The position numbers were made by a program, and so were the translations under genes. This document shows positions 8,560-16,051 of a stretch of 28,746 nt of DNA, one piece after another. The stretch's first letter is position 1, and each line of letters opens with the position of its first letter. The DNA comes from an uncultured Clostridium sp. (lineage in GTDB: Bacteria; Bacillota; Clostridia; Lachnospirales; Lachnospiraceae), in contig URNT01000038.1 of the NCBI GenBank assembly GCA_900549235.1, positions 1 through 28,746 of the forward strand, read 5' to 3'. A model generated the notes under the pieces. The model was given only the letters and a program-made list of their open reading frames with translations, had not been told where the DNA came from and did not search any database.

Positions 8560-9969
8560 TTATTCCATTAAAATCTCAATCGCCGCATTCAGCTTATCAT
8601 TGGCTTTTTGCGCAGCTTCTTCCACTGGAGTCCCGTTCAGCACAATATCCTGCAAGCACTCTTCGACAATTCCCTGACTGGTCAATGCTGACGCCGCAGG
8701 TGTAAGACCATAGTCCATACCAATAAAAGTTCCATTTTCGATTCCCTCTTGAATATACTCAATTTCTGGCTTGAACTTTTGAATTGTCTCATTGTCATAG
8801 AACTCTGTAGAGTTTGCAACCTCTGTTGTCGCTGGTAATTGCCCACCAGGAATCAGATGAAGAAAATCAATATAACGTTCTTTTTCAAAATGAAACTTGA
8901 TGAAGTCATATACTGTTTCTGGATATTTTGTCTGATTCCACCCCATAAGACCAATTACGAATGTAGTTGTTCCAAGATTCTCTCCATCTGGTCCCATAAA
9001 CGGAACTGCTGCAATTTTATCCAAAAGTTCAGGGGAGTTCTGTTCAACTCCATTAATATGAAATCCCGAACCAAAAGCAAACGTTGATTTTCCCTGGAAA
9101 AATACATCATTTTGTTCGGAAAGTCCATAGTTCACAGAACCTTCCGGAGAACCTACTTTATAGAGGTCTGCCATCAGCTTAATTGCTTTCATCACTTTCG
9201 GGTCAGTTAAATTCCCCTTGTTATCTTCTGTAATTAACGAAGCACCCTCCGCTTTTGTAAAACAGCTAAGAAGCTGTGTGCACATCTGATCGTTTTTAGA
9301 CATAGCAATAGTAAATCCATATCTATTTGGCGGATCTGCGATTTCAGTCACTGTGCTTAACAATTCATCCCAATTTTGGGGAACAGGCAGATTTTTCTCC
9401 TCCAGCACATCCTTGCGATACCACATTACATACGAATGGAGGTAATAAGGTATTCCCAGGATCGTATCACCATCTGTAAAGTTATCCAGTGGTTTTCCAA
9501 GAAAATAATCTTCTCCCAGTGCATCAATCAATGGATTCATAGGCAATACTGCTCCCGCCTGATTAATTGCAAATAAGTTGTCTGGATTTACACTGCTGAC
9601 ATCAGGTAGTGCCCCTGCTGCTAGTCCAGCTGTCCATTTCTGAGTGAACACATTCCAAGGATATACCTCCACATTAATTGTTACATTGGGATGTTCTTTC
9701 ATATATTCAGCTACCATCTCATCTATATAATCCTTACGTGCTCCCTCAGTAAATGTATGCCAATATGTGATGGTTTTTTCCGTTCCATCATCAGTAATAG
9801 CTGCCATAGGATCCGTAGCTTCAATTTTTTGCGCATCTTGTCCCGCAGCCACAGTAGTATCTTTCATTACTGAAGATTCATTTTCTTTCTGTCCTCCTTC
9901 TCCACTACATCCCACCAAACTCATCGTCGCAAGCGCTGCCGCCACAATCAGAACTATGTTTTTCTTCAT
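8560..9969 (-). CDS. Extracellular solute-binding lipoprotein of sugar ABC importer
   Basis: Surface-anchored family 1 (MalE-like) solute-binding protein, 469 aa. The N terminus is a lipoprotein signal: basic MKK, a hydrophobic run, and lipobox LVGC with the acylated Cys21, followed by a Gly/Ser/Glu-rich tether. The mature part begins with the family pattern KTITYWHTFTEGARKDYIDE and then EYMKEHPNVTINVEVYPW. A mid-domain segment FFQGKSTFAFGSGFHING is typical of binding proteins of this fold. It is the first gene of the leftward operon, behind a promoter near 10,020-10,048, and precedes both permeases. It would capture the ligand at the membrane and deliver it to them; the ligand cannot be deduced. 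Start at 9969 supported by AAAGGA upstream and by the signal peptide. Confidence 0.94.
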   Translation of the reverse strand: MKKNIVLIVAAALATMSLVGCSGEGGQKENESSVMKDTTVAAGQDAQKIEATDPMAAITDDGTEKTITYWHTFTEGARKDYIDEMVAEYMKEHPNVTINVEVYPWNVFTQKWTAGLAAGALPDVSSVNPDNLFAINQAGAVLPMNPLIDALGEDYFLGKPLDNFTDGDTILGIPYYLHSYVMWYRKDVLEEKNLPVPQNWDELLSTVTEIADPPNRYGFTIAMSKNDQMCTQLLSCFTKAEGASLITEDNKGNLTDPKVMKAIKLMADLYKVGSPEGSVNYGLSEQNDVFFQGKSTFAFGSGFHINGVEQNSPELLDKIAAVPFMGPDGENLGTTTFVIGLMGWNQTKYPETVYDFIKFHFEKERYIDFLHLIPGGQLPATTEVANSTEFYDNETIQKFKPEIEYIQEGIENGTFIGMDYGLTPAASALTSQGIVEECLQDIVLNGTPVEEAAQKANDKLNAAIEILME

Positions 9970-9996
9970 AATCGTCTTTATCCTTTCTTTTCATTT

Positions 9997-10008
9997 AGGA
10001 AGCTTCCT
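9997..10008. repeat. 12-bp perfect palindrome in the operon leader
   Basis: AGGAAGCTTCCT is a perfect 12-bp palindrome just downstream of the predicted transcription start and about 28 bases before the binding-protein start codon. It could be an operator half-site pair or a short RNA hairpin; nothing decides between these. Confidence 0.5.
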
Positions 10009-10019
10009 TATCTGCTTCT

Positions 10020-10048
10020 ATTTTAGCAAACATCATCTCTTGAGTTAA
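10020..10048 (-). promoter_or_regulatory. Predicted sigma-A promoter of the sugar-utilisation operon
   Basis: On the minus strand TTAACT (10048-10043), 17 bases, then TAAAAT (10025-10020). It lies about 50 bases upstream of the binding-protein start. The -35 box is imperfect, compatible with activation by the YesN-like regulator. Bases 10,049-10,183 are very AT-rich and hold no gene I can support. Confidence 0.55.
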
Positions 10049-10183
10049 TTCAAAAAACAGACATAAATGGTAAAATTTCCGAAAATATAAAATTATAATT
10101 TCTGTAATGAAATAATTCATTCCAATCACATGCCACTTTTTTTCATGCTTAATAGGATTAGGGTGTCAAAAGCTTAAAAACCT

Positions 10184-10393
10184 TTGATATATATTTATAC
10201 CTTGTATCAGGCACCAATCTATGCTCAAAAAGTTGTTCTCGTTGCAGATGGTGCTTATGGGAGCAAACTGAATGTTGCAGAAGCAGCTAAACATGAGATC
10301 AACCCCATAACCACAAACTTTACAGGTATAAAACTAGCTGAAATTTTTTTGGAATTCAAGTTTAGTGAAGATAGACATATACTACTGGAATGA
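10184..10393 (+). pseudogene. Transposase remnant, IS1182-like DDE family
   Basis: A 69-codon open stretch resembles the middle of DDE transposases common in Lachnospiraceae (IS1182-like group as I recall it). Recognisable blocks are YQAPIYAQKVVLVADGAYGS, with the second catalytic Asp in a V-x-A-D-G-A-Y-G/S setting, then TTNFTGIKLAEIFLEFKF and EDRHILLE. Family members are several hundred residues long, so both ends are missing. There is no proper start (TTG without a ribosome site), and the stop at 10391-10393 falls exactly where a second, oppositely oriented transposase fragment begins. It is dead DNA marking past transposition at the edge of the AT-rich island. Confidence 0.7.
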
Positions 10394-10690
10394 CACTATC
10401 TGAGGAACTGACAATTCTTTTGCAATATTTTGTACGATGTCGATTTTGGAAATAGATTTGTTGTATAGAATAAAAGCATGATTCGGAACAATGTTGGTAC
10501 AGGAAAACATAACAATAATGGCCTAATACCCTTAATCTTGTTTTCCTTTTAAATAGGGATAGTGGAAATATGCATCTTTAATGGTATGCGGAGCCAGTGA
10601 CGAAGTTTTTGTCTTTAAAGCTATGGCATCATCCACAATGCAGAAAACAGGTTTTCCGGTGCGCAATATTCCCAAAATAGATAATTTCAA
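10391..10690 (-). pseudogene. Frameshifted DDE transposase remnant (IS4/IS701-like)
   Basis: Minus-strand pieces of one transposase lie in different frames. Bases 10639-10532 encode IVDDAIALKTKTSSLAPHTI plus DAYFHYPYLKGKQD, ending at a stop. Bases 10519-10391 encode IIVMFSCTNIVPNHAFILYN followed by KSISKIDIVQNIAKEL. Together they match, as I recall, the first catalytic-Asp region (VDDTIASKTKPSS-type) and the following strand region of DDE transposases frequent in gut Clostridia. At least one frameshift and missing ends make it non-functional. Its upstream edge touches the truncated spoIIID copy and its downstream edge abuts the plus-strand transposase fragment. Family name from memory, so approximate. 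Confidence 0.7.
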
Positions 10691-10702
10691 TAACAGCGCT
10701 TT

Positions 10703-10885
10703 TTAAAGTATCTGAAAACAAGTAAGCATCGCACTCCCTTTGACTATTCCTATTATGACACCAGCGTCTTTATGTACCGTCGACTTACTAATCCCAAACT
10801 TCCTCGCCGTCTGCCTGACCGTTGCGTTATGGTCTATGATGTAATTGGCGATGGCGGTGGCACGTTCTTCGATATACTCCTTCAT
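10703..10885 (-). pseudogene. spoIIID: Truncated spoIIID, sporulation transcription factor
   Basis: The first 40 codons closely follow SpoIIID, the small DNA-binding regulator of the mother cell: MKEYIEERATAIANYIIDHN, then TVRQTARKFGISKSTVHKD, the helix-turn-helix. After HKD (about 10,766) the family sequence, which should continue with an acidic/basic tail to about 80-95 residues, is lost. It is replaced by 20 unrelated residues encoded by transposon-derived DNA. The ribosome site (AGGGGG) and a plausible sigma-E promoter upstream remain. The fragment keeps the recognition helix but lacks the C-terminal basic region needed for full DNA binding in Bacillus SpoIIID. It is most likely inactive; whether an intact copy exists elsewhere cannot be seen from here. 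Confidence 0.82.
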
Positions 10886-10912
10886 GGGTTTCCCCCTGAG
10901 ATTGTTTTTTAC

Positions 10913-10941
10913 ACCATATGAAAGAAATCAGTCATTTATGC
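10913..10941 (-). promoter_or_regulatory. Possible sigma-E promoter of the spoIIID fragment
   Basis: On the minus strand GCATAAA (10941-10935), 14 bases, CATATGGT (10920-10913) resembles the mother-cell sigma-E pattern (KMATATT, about 14 bases, CATACANT), which also drives spoIIID in Bacillus. The match is partial. Confidence 0.4.
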
Positions 10942-10950
10942 GGGAATCCC

Positions 10951-10980
10951 TTGTTATTCCCTACTCTTTTCCTTTATAAT
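10951..10980 (+). promoter_or_regulatory. Predicted sigma-A promoter of the deaminase gene
   Basis: TTGTTA (10951-10956), 18 bases, TATAAT (10975-10980), about 45 bases upstream of the deaminase ATG. The -10 box is perfect; it diverges from the spoIIID fragment. Confidence 0.65.
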
Positions 10981-11025
10981 ATACATATTCAGTCAAAACA
11001 ATAAAATCTTACAGGAGACCCACCC

Positions 11026-11493
11026 ATGAACCAAGACCACCTCTTTATGAAACAAGCCATCGAATTATCAAAAGAAGCCGTCCGCCGCGGCAACGAGCCC
11101 TTCGGCGCCGTATTAGTGAAGGACAACGAAATCGTCTGCACAAACGAAAACCAGATCTACACCCGGCATGATTTTACCAGTCACGCGGAAATAGGGCTGA
11201 TCCAAAGCTTTTGCGGGGAGACCGGGATTACGGATCTCAGCGAATATACTCTTTACTCCAGCTGTGAGCCCTGCTTTATGTGCAGCGGCGCCATGGTCTG
11301 GGCGAAGCTTGGGCGGCTGGTGTATGGGGCCAGTGATGTAGATCTGTGCGGGCTGATCCAAGCTCAGGGCAGTGCCTGCAGCCAGATTGTATTTGAACAT
11401 TCCGGCCACCGCCCACAGGTTACGGCAGGCGTGCTGAGGGAAGAAAGCCTGGAGGTTCTGCGGGATTATTTTTCGAGACACTCCAAAAATTAA
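11026..11493 (+). CDS. Zinc-dependent nucleoside/nucleobase deaminase
   Basis: Cytosolic deaminase of the cytidine-deaminase fold, 155 aa. The zinc site is complete: His53 and catalytic Glu55 in SHAEIGLI, and Cys83/Cys86 in SSCEPCFMCSGAM. The N-terminal EPFGAVLVKD strand is typical of the guanine deaminase/tRNA adenosine deaminase branch. The usual PCPMC is PCFMC here, and the C-terminal half is unlike TadA, so a free-base or nucleoside substrate (guanine, cytosine or a modified purine) is more likely than tRNA; this is inference. The start has AGGAG eight bases upstream and its own promoter. It is not obviously linked to neighbouring genes; the next gene is convergent. It is the first gene in GC-richer DNA after the island edge. 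Confidence 0.85.
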   Translation: MNQDHLFMKQAIELSKEAVRRGNEPFGAVLVKDNEIVCTNENQIYTRHDFTSHAEIGLIQSFCGETGITDLSEYTLYSSCEPCFMCSGAMVWAKLGRLVYGASDVDLCGLIQAQGSACSQIVFEHSGHRPQVTAGVLREESLEVLRDYFSRHSKN

Positions 11494-11513
11494 GGCAGGG
11501 CACACGCCCCGCC
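11485..11513 (-). terminator. Terminator-like hairpin between convergent genes
   Basis: Positions 494-501 and 506-513 of the 11 kb block pair as GGCAGGGC / GCCCCGCC (one A-C mismatch, 4-base loop). Read on the minus strand the hairpin is followed by TTAATTTTT, fitting an end for the PrpR-like regulator transcript. No T run follows on the plus strand, so termination of the deaminase mRNA is less clear. Confidence 0.55.
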
Positions 11514-11517
11514 TCCA

Positions 11518-13308
11518 TCACCTCTCATCCTTCCGATTCAAATACCGCCAAAGAGTCGTCCTGCTGATCCCCAGCTGCCTGGCTGCGGCCGCCCGGTTTC
11601 CGTTATTAGCGGCTACGGTCTGCTCTACTACCTCTTCTATGATCTCCTCCAGCGTTCTGTCCCCGCTTACGGCTGTGACCGCAGACACCTGGGGACGGCG
11701 CTGGGCACGCTCTCTGGCAAGGAGCTCCGCCACCACGCTGCTCCGTATATAAGCCGAGGAGGTAAGGGTTGCAAGACTCTGCAGCACATGCTTAAACTGG
11801 GTATAATTATTGGGCCACTCATATTCCCGCAGCATCTGGATGGCCTTGGGCTCAAAGCCGGAAATCTGCTTGCCCAGCTCCGGGTTCAGGCTGCTTAAAT
11901 ACAGGCTGGCAAGAGAGGAAATCTCATCAGACCGGCTCCTTAAGGAGGGCAGGTTCAGGCTGAGGCAGCCCAGCTTTGCCATAAACCGCCTCCCCACCTC
12001 CGGAATCTCATCCCCGTCCTGACACACGCAGGAAAATAAAAGCCGGATCCGGCGGGAAAGGCCAGTCTCCACCATGGCCGCCAGAAGCTCCGCCGCCCGG
12101 GCTTCCGGTACTTTTTCCAGATTTTGGAAATAAATGGTGTTTCCCGTTCCGTTTAAAGGTGAATTATAATGACCCAGAAGAAAATCCCAGCCCTTGTCAT
12201 TGACCAATTCACAGTTGATCAGCACAAAGGGCTTATTTGCCATGGGACTGTTAAGATACAGGAAGCGGGCGATCTGTTCCTTTCCTGTGCCCGGCTCTCC
12301 TTTGATCATCACCGGCTGCCTGGCTGATGCCAGAGTGCGGATCTCTGAATCCAGAATCCCCATGGCACCGCTGATCCGGTAAAAGCTGTTGGTAAACAGG
12401 TACTCACATTCTCCACGGTTCATAAACCGGATTCCCGCCCGCTGGGAATGAAGGGGGATCCGGGAGGGCGTACAATAAAACAGACAATACCTCTGTCCAT
12501 TCATCAGAAGGGTCTGGGCGGTAATGCTGTAAAGCTGATCCCTTTCTGTATGGTAAAATTTCACAGCCGCGCTGGGGGGGACCTCCGGCAGATGCTCTCT
12601 AAGGGCATCCAGAAGCCCTGCCTGGGGCTCATTAGGGCTGCAGAAATACACGCCGCCTTCTGGATCCATCACTACCACGCGCCCGTTCTGGCCCTGGGTA
12701 ATGCTTCGCAGGAACATATTTTCCTGGCGCAGGTGCCCGAACCACTGGCTGATATTCAGAGCCTGCTCGATGGCCGTATGGATGCTTTCCACCCCCGATG
12801 CGATGAGAAACGCATCCAGTCCGATCTGCCTTGCCACCGTATGGGCCACCATATCGCAGACCACCATGCGGTACCCCTCATTTTTAAGGCCCTCCAGCAC
12901 CCCCGGCACCTCGTCCCTGCTGTGGATCGTTACTATATTCAGATGATACCCCAGCAGGTCACAGAGGGTATGTGCCGCCTCTGTAATGCCTGGAAAGCCT
13001 ACGATAGCATAAAGGCTTGAATAATTCTCTGCCAGCTTCATAGAACTGAGCACATCATATACCGAAAGCTGGATCTCCACTACAGGAAGGTCCGTAACCT
13101 GGCGGATCAGCTCTGCAGTTCCTCCTCGTGAAATGATACAGTCATATGCGTTCTGAGGCATCTGCTGTACAATGGCAACACCCTGATCCAGGTCGCCAAT
13201 ATAAATATCCAGCTGAACATTCGGATAGGCCCCGGCCGCCCGTTCCATTGCGGTACGCATCCCCTCGTAGGGCGCAATCCCCAGAATATGAGTACGTGTT
13301 TCCACCAT
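11518..13308 (-). CDS. PrpR-type transcriptional regulator with degenerate AAA+ domain
   Basis: Cytoplasmic regulator, 596 aa, transcribed away from the C4-acid operon that it very likely controls. Visible order: a PrpR_N ligand-sensing domain (about residues 10-175), a PAS-like region (205-290), a sigma-54-activator-type AAA+ domain (315-530) and a Fis-type helix-turn-helix at the C terminus with NRAAAARQLGISRTTLWRYL. Walker A is intact (KGEPGTGKE). The GAFTGA loop that contacts sigma-54 is absent, and the Walker B DE is replaced in TIYFQNLEKV. It is therefore probably not a sigma-54 ATPase activator but a sigma-A-dependent regulator with a frozen AAA fold. I use the ATG at 13308, nine bases after GGAGG; the ATG at 13317 directly abuts that site. 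The ligand is presumably a pathway acid. Confidence 0.9.
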   Translation of the reverse strand: MVETRTHILGIAPYEGMRTAMERAAGAYPNVQLDIYIGDLDQGVAIVQQMPQNAYDCIISRGGTAELIRQVTDLPVVEIQLSVYDVLSSMKLAENYSSLYAIVGFPGITEAAHTLCDLLGYHLNIVTIHSRDEVPGVLEGLKNEGYRMVVCDMVAHTVARQIGLDAFLIASGVESIHTAIEQALNISQWFGHLRQENMFLRSITQGQNGRVVVMDPEGGVYFCSPNEPQAGLLDALREHLPEVPPSAAVKFYHTERDQLYSITAQTLLMNGQRYCLFYCTPSRIPLHSQRAGIRFMNRGECEYLFTNSFYRISGAMGILDSEIRTLASARQPVMIKGEPGTGKEQIARFLYLNSPMANKPFVLINCELVNDKGWDFLLGHYNSPLNGTGNTIYFQNLEKVPEARAAELLAAMVETGLSRRIRLLFSCVCQDGDEIPEVGRRFMAKLGCLSLNLPSLRSRSDEISSLASLYLSSLNPELGKQISGFEPKAIQMLREYEWPNNYTQFKHVLQSLATLTSSAYIRSSVVAELLARERAQRRPQVSAVTAVSGDRTLEEIIEEVVEQTVAANNGNRAAAARQLGISRTTLWRYLNRKDER

Positions 13309-13400
13309 AAATACCATCCTCCGTTTATTTTTGAGACTATTATACCATGGTATCCCGAGAAAATCACCGAATTATACGTTTCATTTCTAAACATAATATA

Positions 13401-13558
13401 GTTCTGTTTTTCTGCTTTTTTTAAATTGTTTAAAACTGAAACACATTTCTTCTCTTTTTTTCGTGCCAAATCCATGAAAATATTCCATAATATGAGTACA
13501 GAACAAAACAGAACGGTTTACAGCCTGATCAGTCGAACCGTTACAGCAAAACTATATT
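13401..13558. promoter_or_regulatory. Divergent control region with repeated operator-like motifs
   Basis: Between the regulator and the kinase gene two motif sets stand out. GTTCTGTTTTTCTG (13401-13414) is matched on the other strand by CAGAACAAAACAGAAC (13499-13514). GAACGGTTTACAGC (13511-13524) and GAACCGTTACAGC (13535-13547) are near-direct repeats 24 bases apart, and their AACGGTT/AACCGTT cores are also inverted. A -10-like TATATT (13553-13558) follows with no recognisable -35, as expected for an activator-dependent promoter. No sigma-54 GG-N10-GC element was found. Confidence 0.5.
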
Positions 13559-13577
13559 TAATAGAGGGGGGAACGAC

Positions 13578-14834
13578 ATGATCCTTCTTTTAATGATGGC
13601 GGATGATTTCACCGGCGCCCTGGACACCGGCGTCCAGTTTGCCGCCAGGGGAATCCAGACCAAGGTAGTGGTGGATTCCCAGGTTGATTTTTCCGCCTAT
13701 GACACAAAGGTTCTTGTAGTTGACACCGAAACCCGCCACCTTCCGGCTTCCCAGGCCTATGAGATCGTATCCGGCCTGACTGAACGGGCCAGGCGCTGCG
13801 GCGTCCGCTACATCTACAAAAAAACAGACTCCGCCCTGAGAGGAAATATCGGCGCCGAGCTGGCAGCCCTCTTAAAGGCCAGCGGCCAAAGCCGTCTTCC
13901 CTTCCTGCCGGCATTCCCGCAGACAGGAAGGCTTACAAAAAAAGGTGTTCATTATGTGGACGGTGTTCCGGTAACAGAAAGCCCCTTCGGCATTGATCCC
14001 TTTGAACCGGTGATCCATTCCGTTGTCACAGATCTCATTGGAGAACAGACAGACCTGTCGGCATACAGCTTTCCGGCACAAAAGGAGGGCAGCCCCCTTC
14101 CTGAGAAGGACGGCATCCTGGTATTTGACGCGGAAACACCGGAGGATTTAGAAAACACCGGGCGGGCCCTGGCAGACCAGGACGAACTGCACATCATGGC
14201 TGGCTGTGCCGGCTTTGGCGGGGTTCTCCCGGGACTTTTAGGGATTGGAGCAGAGCAGGAAAAGCCTCTCCCGGCCCTTGATCCAAGACTTCTGGTGGTA
14301 TGCGGAAGCGTAAATCCCATTACTCTGGCCCAGCTTCAGAAAGCTGAGGAGGCCGGATTTACTAGGCTCCGCCTGACCCCCCGCCAGAAATTAGAGCCCG
14401 GCTACTGGGACACAGAGGAGGGAAAGGAACAGCTGGTACAGATCGAAGCCATGCTGGCCGAACATCCATTTTCCATTATCGAGACAAATGATCCCGGAAG
14501 CAACCAGCCTACCGCCGATTATGCCGCCGGACTTGGAATTGACCGGGAAACCCTGCGGGTACGCATTGCAGGAAGTTTGGGGCAGCTGGTGGGGGAATTA
14601 TTTACCAGTTCCTCCCTTGGAACCCTGCTTCTTACCGGAGGCGACACCCTTTTGGAATGTATGAACTGCGTCGGCGCAAAAGAATTAGAGCCCATCTGCG
14701 AGCTGGAGCGGGGCGTCGTCCTTGCAAGCTTTACCTACCGTGGCTGCACCCGCCATGTAATCACAAAATCAGGAGGCTTCGGCCAGGAAACACTGTTTAT
14801 TGACCTGGCAGAACGCATTTCCCACCCCTTATAA
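13578..14834 (+). CDS. Four-carbon acid sugar kinase family protein (DUF1537)
   Basis: ATP-dependent kinase, 418 aa, of the family that phosphorylates threonate, erythronate and related C4 sugar acids (DtnK, DenK, LtnK, OtnK). The N-terminal substrate domain has MADDFTGALD at residues 7-16, YKKTDSALRGN at 80-90 and the PAFPQTGRLTKKGVHYVDG block. The C-terminal nucleotide domain shows CGSVNPITLAQ, LLTGGDTL and VITKSGGFGQ. Length and motifs are normal. The start has AGAGGGGGG six bases upstream. It is first in the operon with the PdxA-family dehydrogenase gene at 18243. In characterised D-threonate/D-erythronate routes that pair turns the phosphorylated acid into dihydroxyacetone phosphate and CO2. 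The substrate here is inferred, not shown. Confidence 0.93.
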   Translation: MILLLMMADDFTGALDTGVQFAARGIQTKVVVDSQVDFSAYDTKVLVVDTETRHLPASQAYEIVSGLTERARRCGVRYIYKKTDSALRGNIGAELAALLKASGQSRLPFLPAFPQTGRLTKKGVHYVDGVPVTESPFGIDPFEPVIHSVVTDLIGEQTDLSAYSFPAQKEGSPLPEKDGILVFDAETPEDLENTGRALADQDELHIMAGCAGFGGVLPGLLGIGAEQEKPLPALDPRLLVVCGSVNPITLAQLQKAEEAGFTRLRLTPRQKLEPGYWDTEEGKEQLVQIEAMLAEHPFSIIETNDPGSNQPTADYAAGLGIDRETLRVRIAGSLGQLVGELFTSSSLGTLLLTGGDTLLECMNCVGAKELEPICELERGVVLASFTYRGCTRHVITKSGGFGQETLFIDLAERISHPL

Positions 14835-14857
14835 ATATGTACAGGAGGAATCACACT

Positions 14858-16018
14858 ATGACCTATCCAAAGCTCCCCGGCCTCACCTGGGACGGCACTC
14901 TGTATGAAAATGAAGAAATGGGAACCGTAGAGGCCCTTCTTCCCCCGGGAAACTATCCCACCGCCCACGCTCCCGCCATGGTTGAGCTTCCAAACGGCGA
15001 TTTGATCTGCTGCTGGTTTGCAGGAACCTACGAGGGCAGCGCTGACATCCACATCATCTGCTCCATTCTTCCAAAAGACGCTCCTGCCTGGCTTCCGCCT
15101 GTAGACATTTCCGGAGATCCTACCCGCAGCGAGCAGAATCCTTCCCTGTTCTACGGCCCGGATCACGCCGTATGGGCCATGTACACCGCCCAGTTAGACC
15201 GCCAGGAGGGCAAGGACAATATGCAGTTTACCTCTGTTGTGCGCTGCCAGAAAAGCACTGACGGCGGACGCACCTGGGGCCCTTACGAAACCATTTTTCC
15301 GGAAGAGGGTACCTTCTGCCGCCAGCCCATCCAGGTTCTCTCAAATGGCCGCTGGATCTTCTCCAACTGGATCTGTACCGATTCCGCAGACGGACTTTCC
15401 GGCGATCCTACCGCCTTCCGCATCTCTGATGATGAAGGAAAAACCTGGAAAAAGGTAATGATGCCAAAGAGCAACGGCCATGTCCATGCAAATGTAGTGG
15501 AGCTGGAGCCGGGCCATCTGGCTGCCTTTATGAGAAACCGGGAAGCCTACCGCATCCACCGCAGCGAATCCTTTGACTGGGGCGAAACCTGGAGCGAGCC
15601 GGTTCCAACACCCCTTCCAAACAATAACTCCAGCATCAGCGCCATTAAGCTGCAGAGCGGGCGGATCGCCATCGCCTATAACCCCACCTGTACGCCGGAT
15701 CCGAAACCCGGAAAGGCCGCATGGCCGGGACTGCGCTGCCCGGTAGCCGTAGCCCTTTCTGAGGACGGCGGACTTACCTTCCCCATCATCCGCTGGATGG
15801 AACGGGGCGAAGGCTTTATGGGGGAAGAAAATAAGACCAACAACAAGCAGTACGAATATCCATACCTGATGCAGACAAAGGACGGAGCCCTTCATCTTAC
15901 ATACGCCGCAAGAACCCGTCTGGGCATCAAATATGTCCGCTTTACCGAAGCCGACGTTCTGGGCGAAAAGCGGGAGCGGGTAGGACTTTACAATCCAACT
16001 GCCGCACAGGGCTGTTAA
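14858..16018 (+). CDS. Cytoplasmic sialidase-like (BNR/Asp-box) beta-propeller protein
   Basis: A 386-aa six-bladed propeller-type protein of the BNR_2 sialidase-like family. Four Asp boxes are visible: STDGGRTWG (about 133-141), SDDEGKTWK (190-198), SFDWGETWS (238-246) and SEDGGLTFP (301-309). Other family hallmarks are HAPAMVELPNGDLICCWFAG, DPTRSEQNPSLFYG and LPNNNSSISAIKLQSGRIA. It has no signal peptide, so it acts inside the cell, unlike most secreted sialidases. True sialidase activity is uncertain; relatives include lyases acting on rhamnose-glucuronate linkages as well as exo-sialidases. AGGAGG seven bases before 14858 fixes the start; the ATG at 14837 is upstream of that site. It lies 23 bases after the kinase gene, within one operon, so a role in opening an imported conjugate is likely but unproven. 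Confidence 0.85.
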   Translation: MTYPKLPGLTWDGTLYENEEMGTVEALLPPGNYPTAHAPAMVELPNGDLICCWFAGTYEGSADIHIICSILPKDAPAWLPPVDISGDPTRSEQNPSLFYGPDHAVWAMYTAQLDRQEGKDNMQFTSVVRCQKSTDGGRTWGPYETIFPEEGTFCRQPIQVLSNGRWIFSNWICTDSADGLSGDPTAFRISDDEGKTWKKVMMPKSNGHVHANVVELEPGHLAAFMRNREAYRIHRSESFDWGETWSEPVPTPLPNNNSSISAIKLQSGRIAIAYNPTCTPDPKPGKAAWPGLRCPVAVALSEDGGLTFPIIRWMERGEGFMGEENKTNNKQYEYPYLMQTKDGALHLTYAARTRLGIKYVRFTEADVLGEKRERVGLYNPTAAQGC

Positions 16019-16051
16019 TCCATTTATAAAATATCTAAGGAGGCTTTTACC

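Noticed and set aside
11113..11505. Minus-strand frame opposite the deaminase
   Set aside because: The deaminase zinc motifs are unambiguous on the plus strand; the reverse frame runs into the terminator hairpin.
12448..13020. 190-codon plus-strand frame inside the PrpR-like gene
   Set aside because: Lies wholly within a well-supported regulator gene and lacks a ribosome site or motif.
13318..13577. Sigma-54 promoter expected for a PrpR-type regulator
   Set aside because: No GG-N10-GC element of the right form was found, and the regulator lacks the GAFTGA loop.
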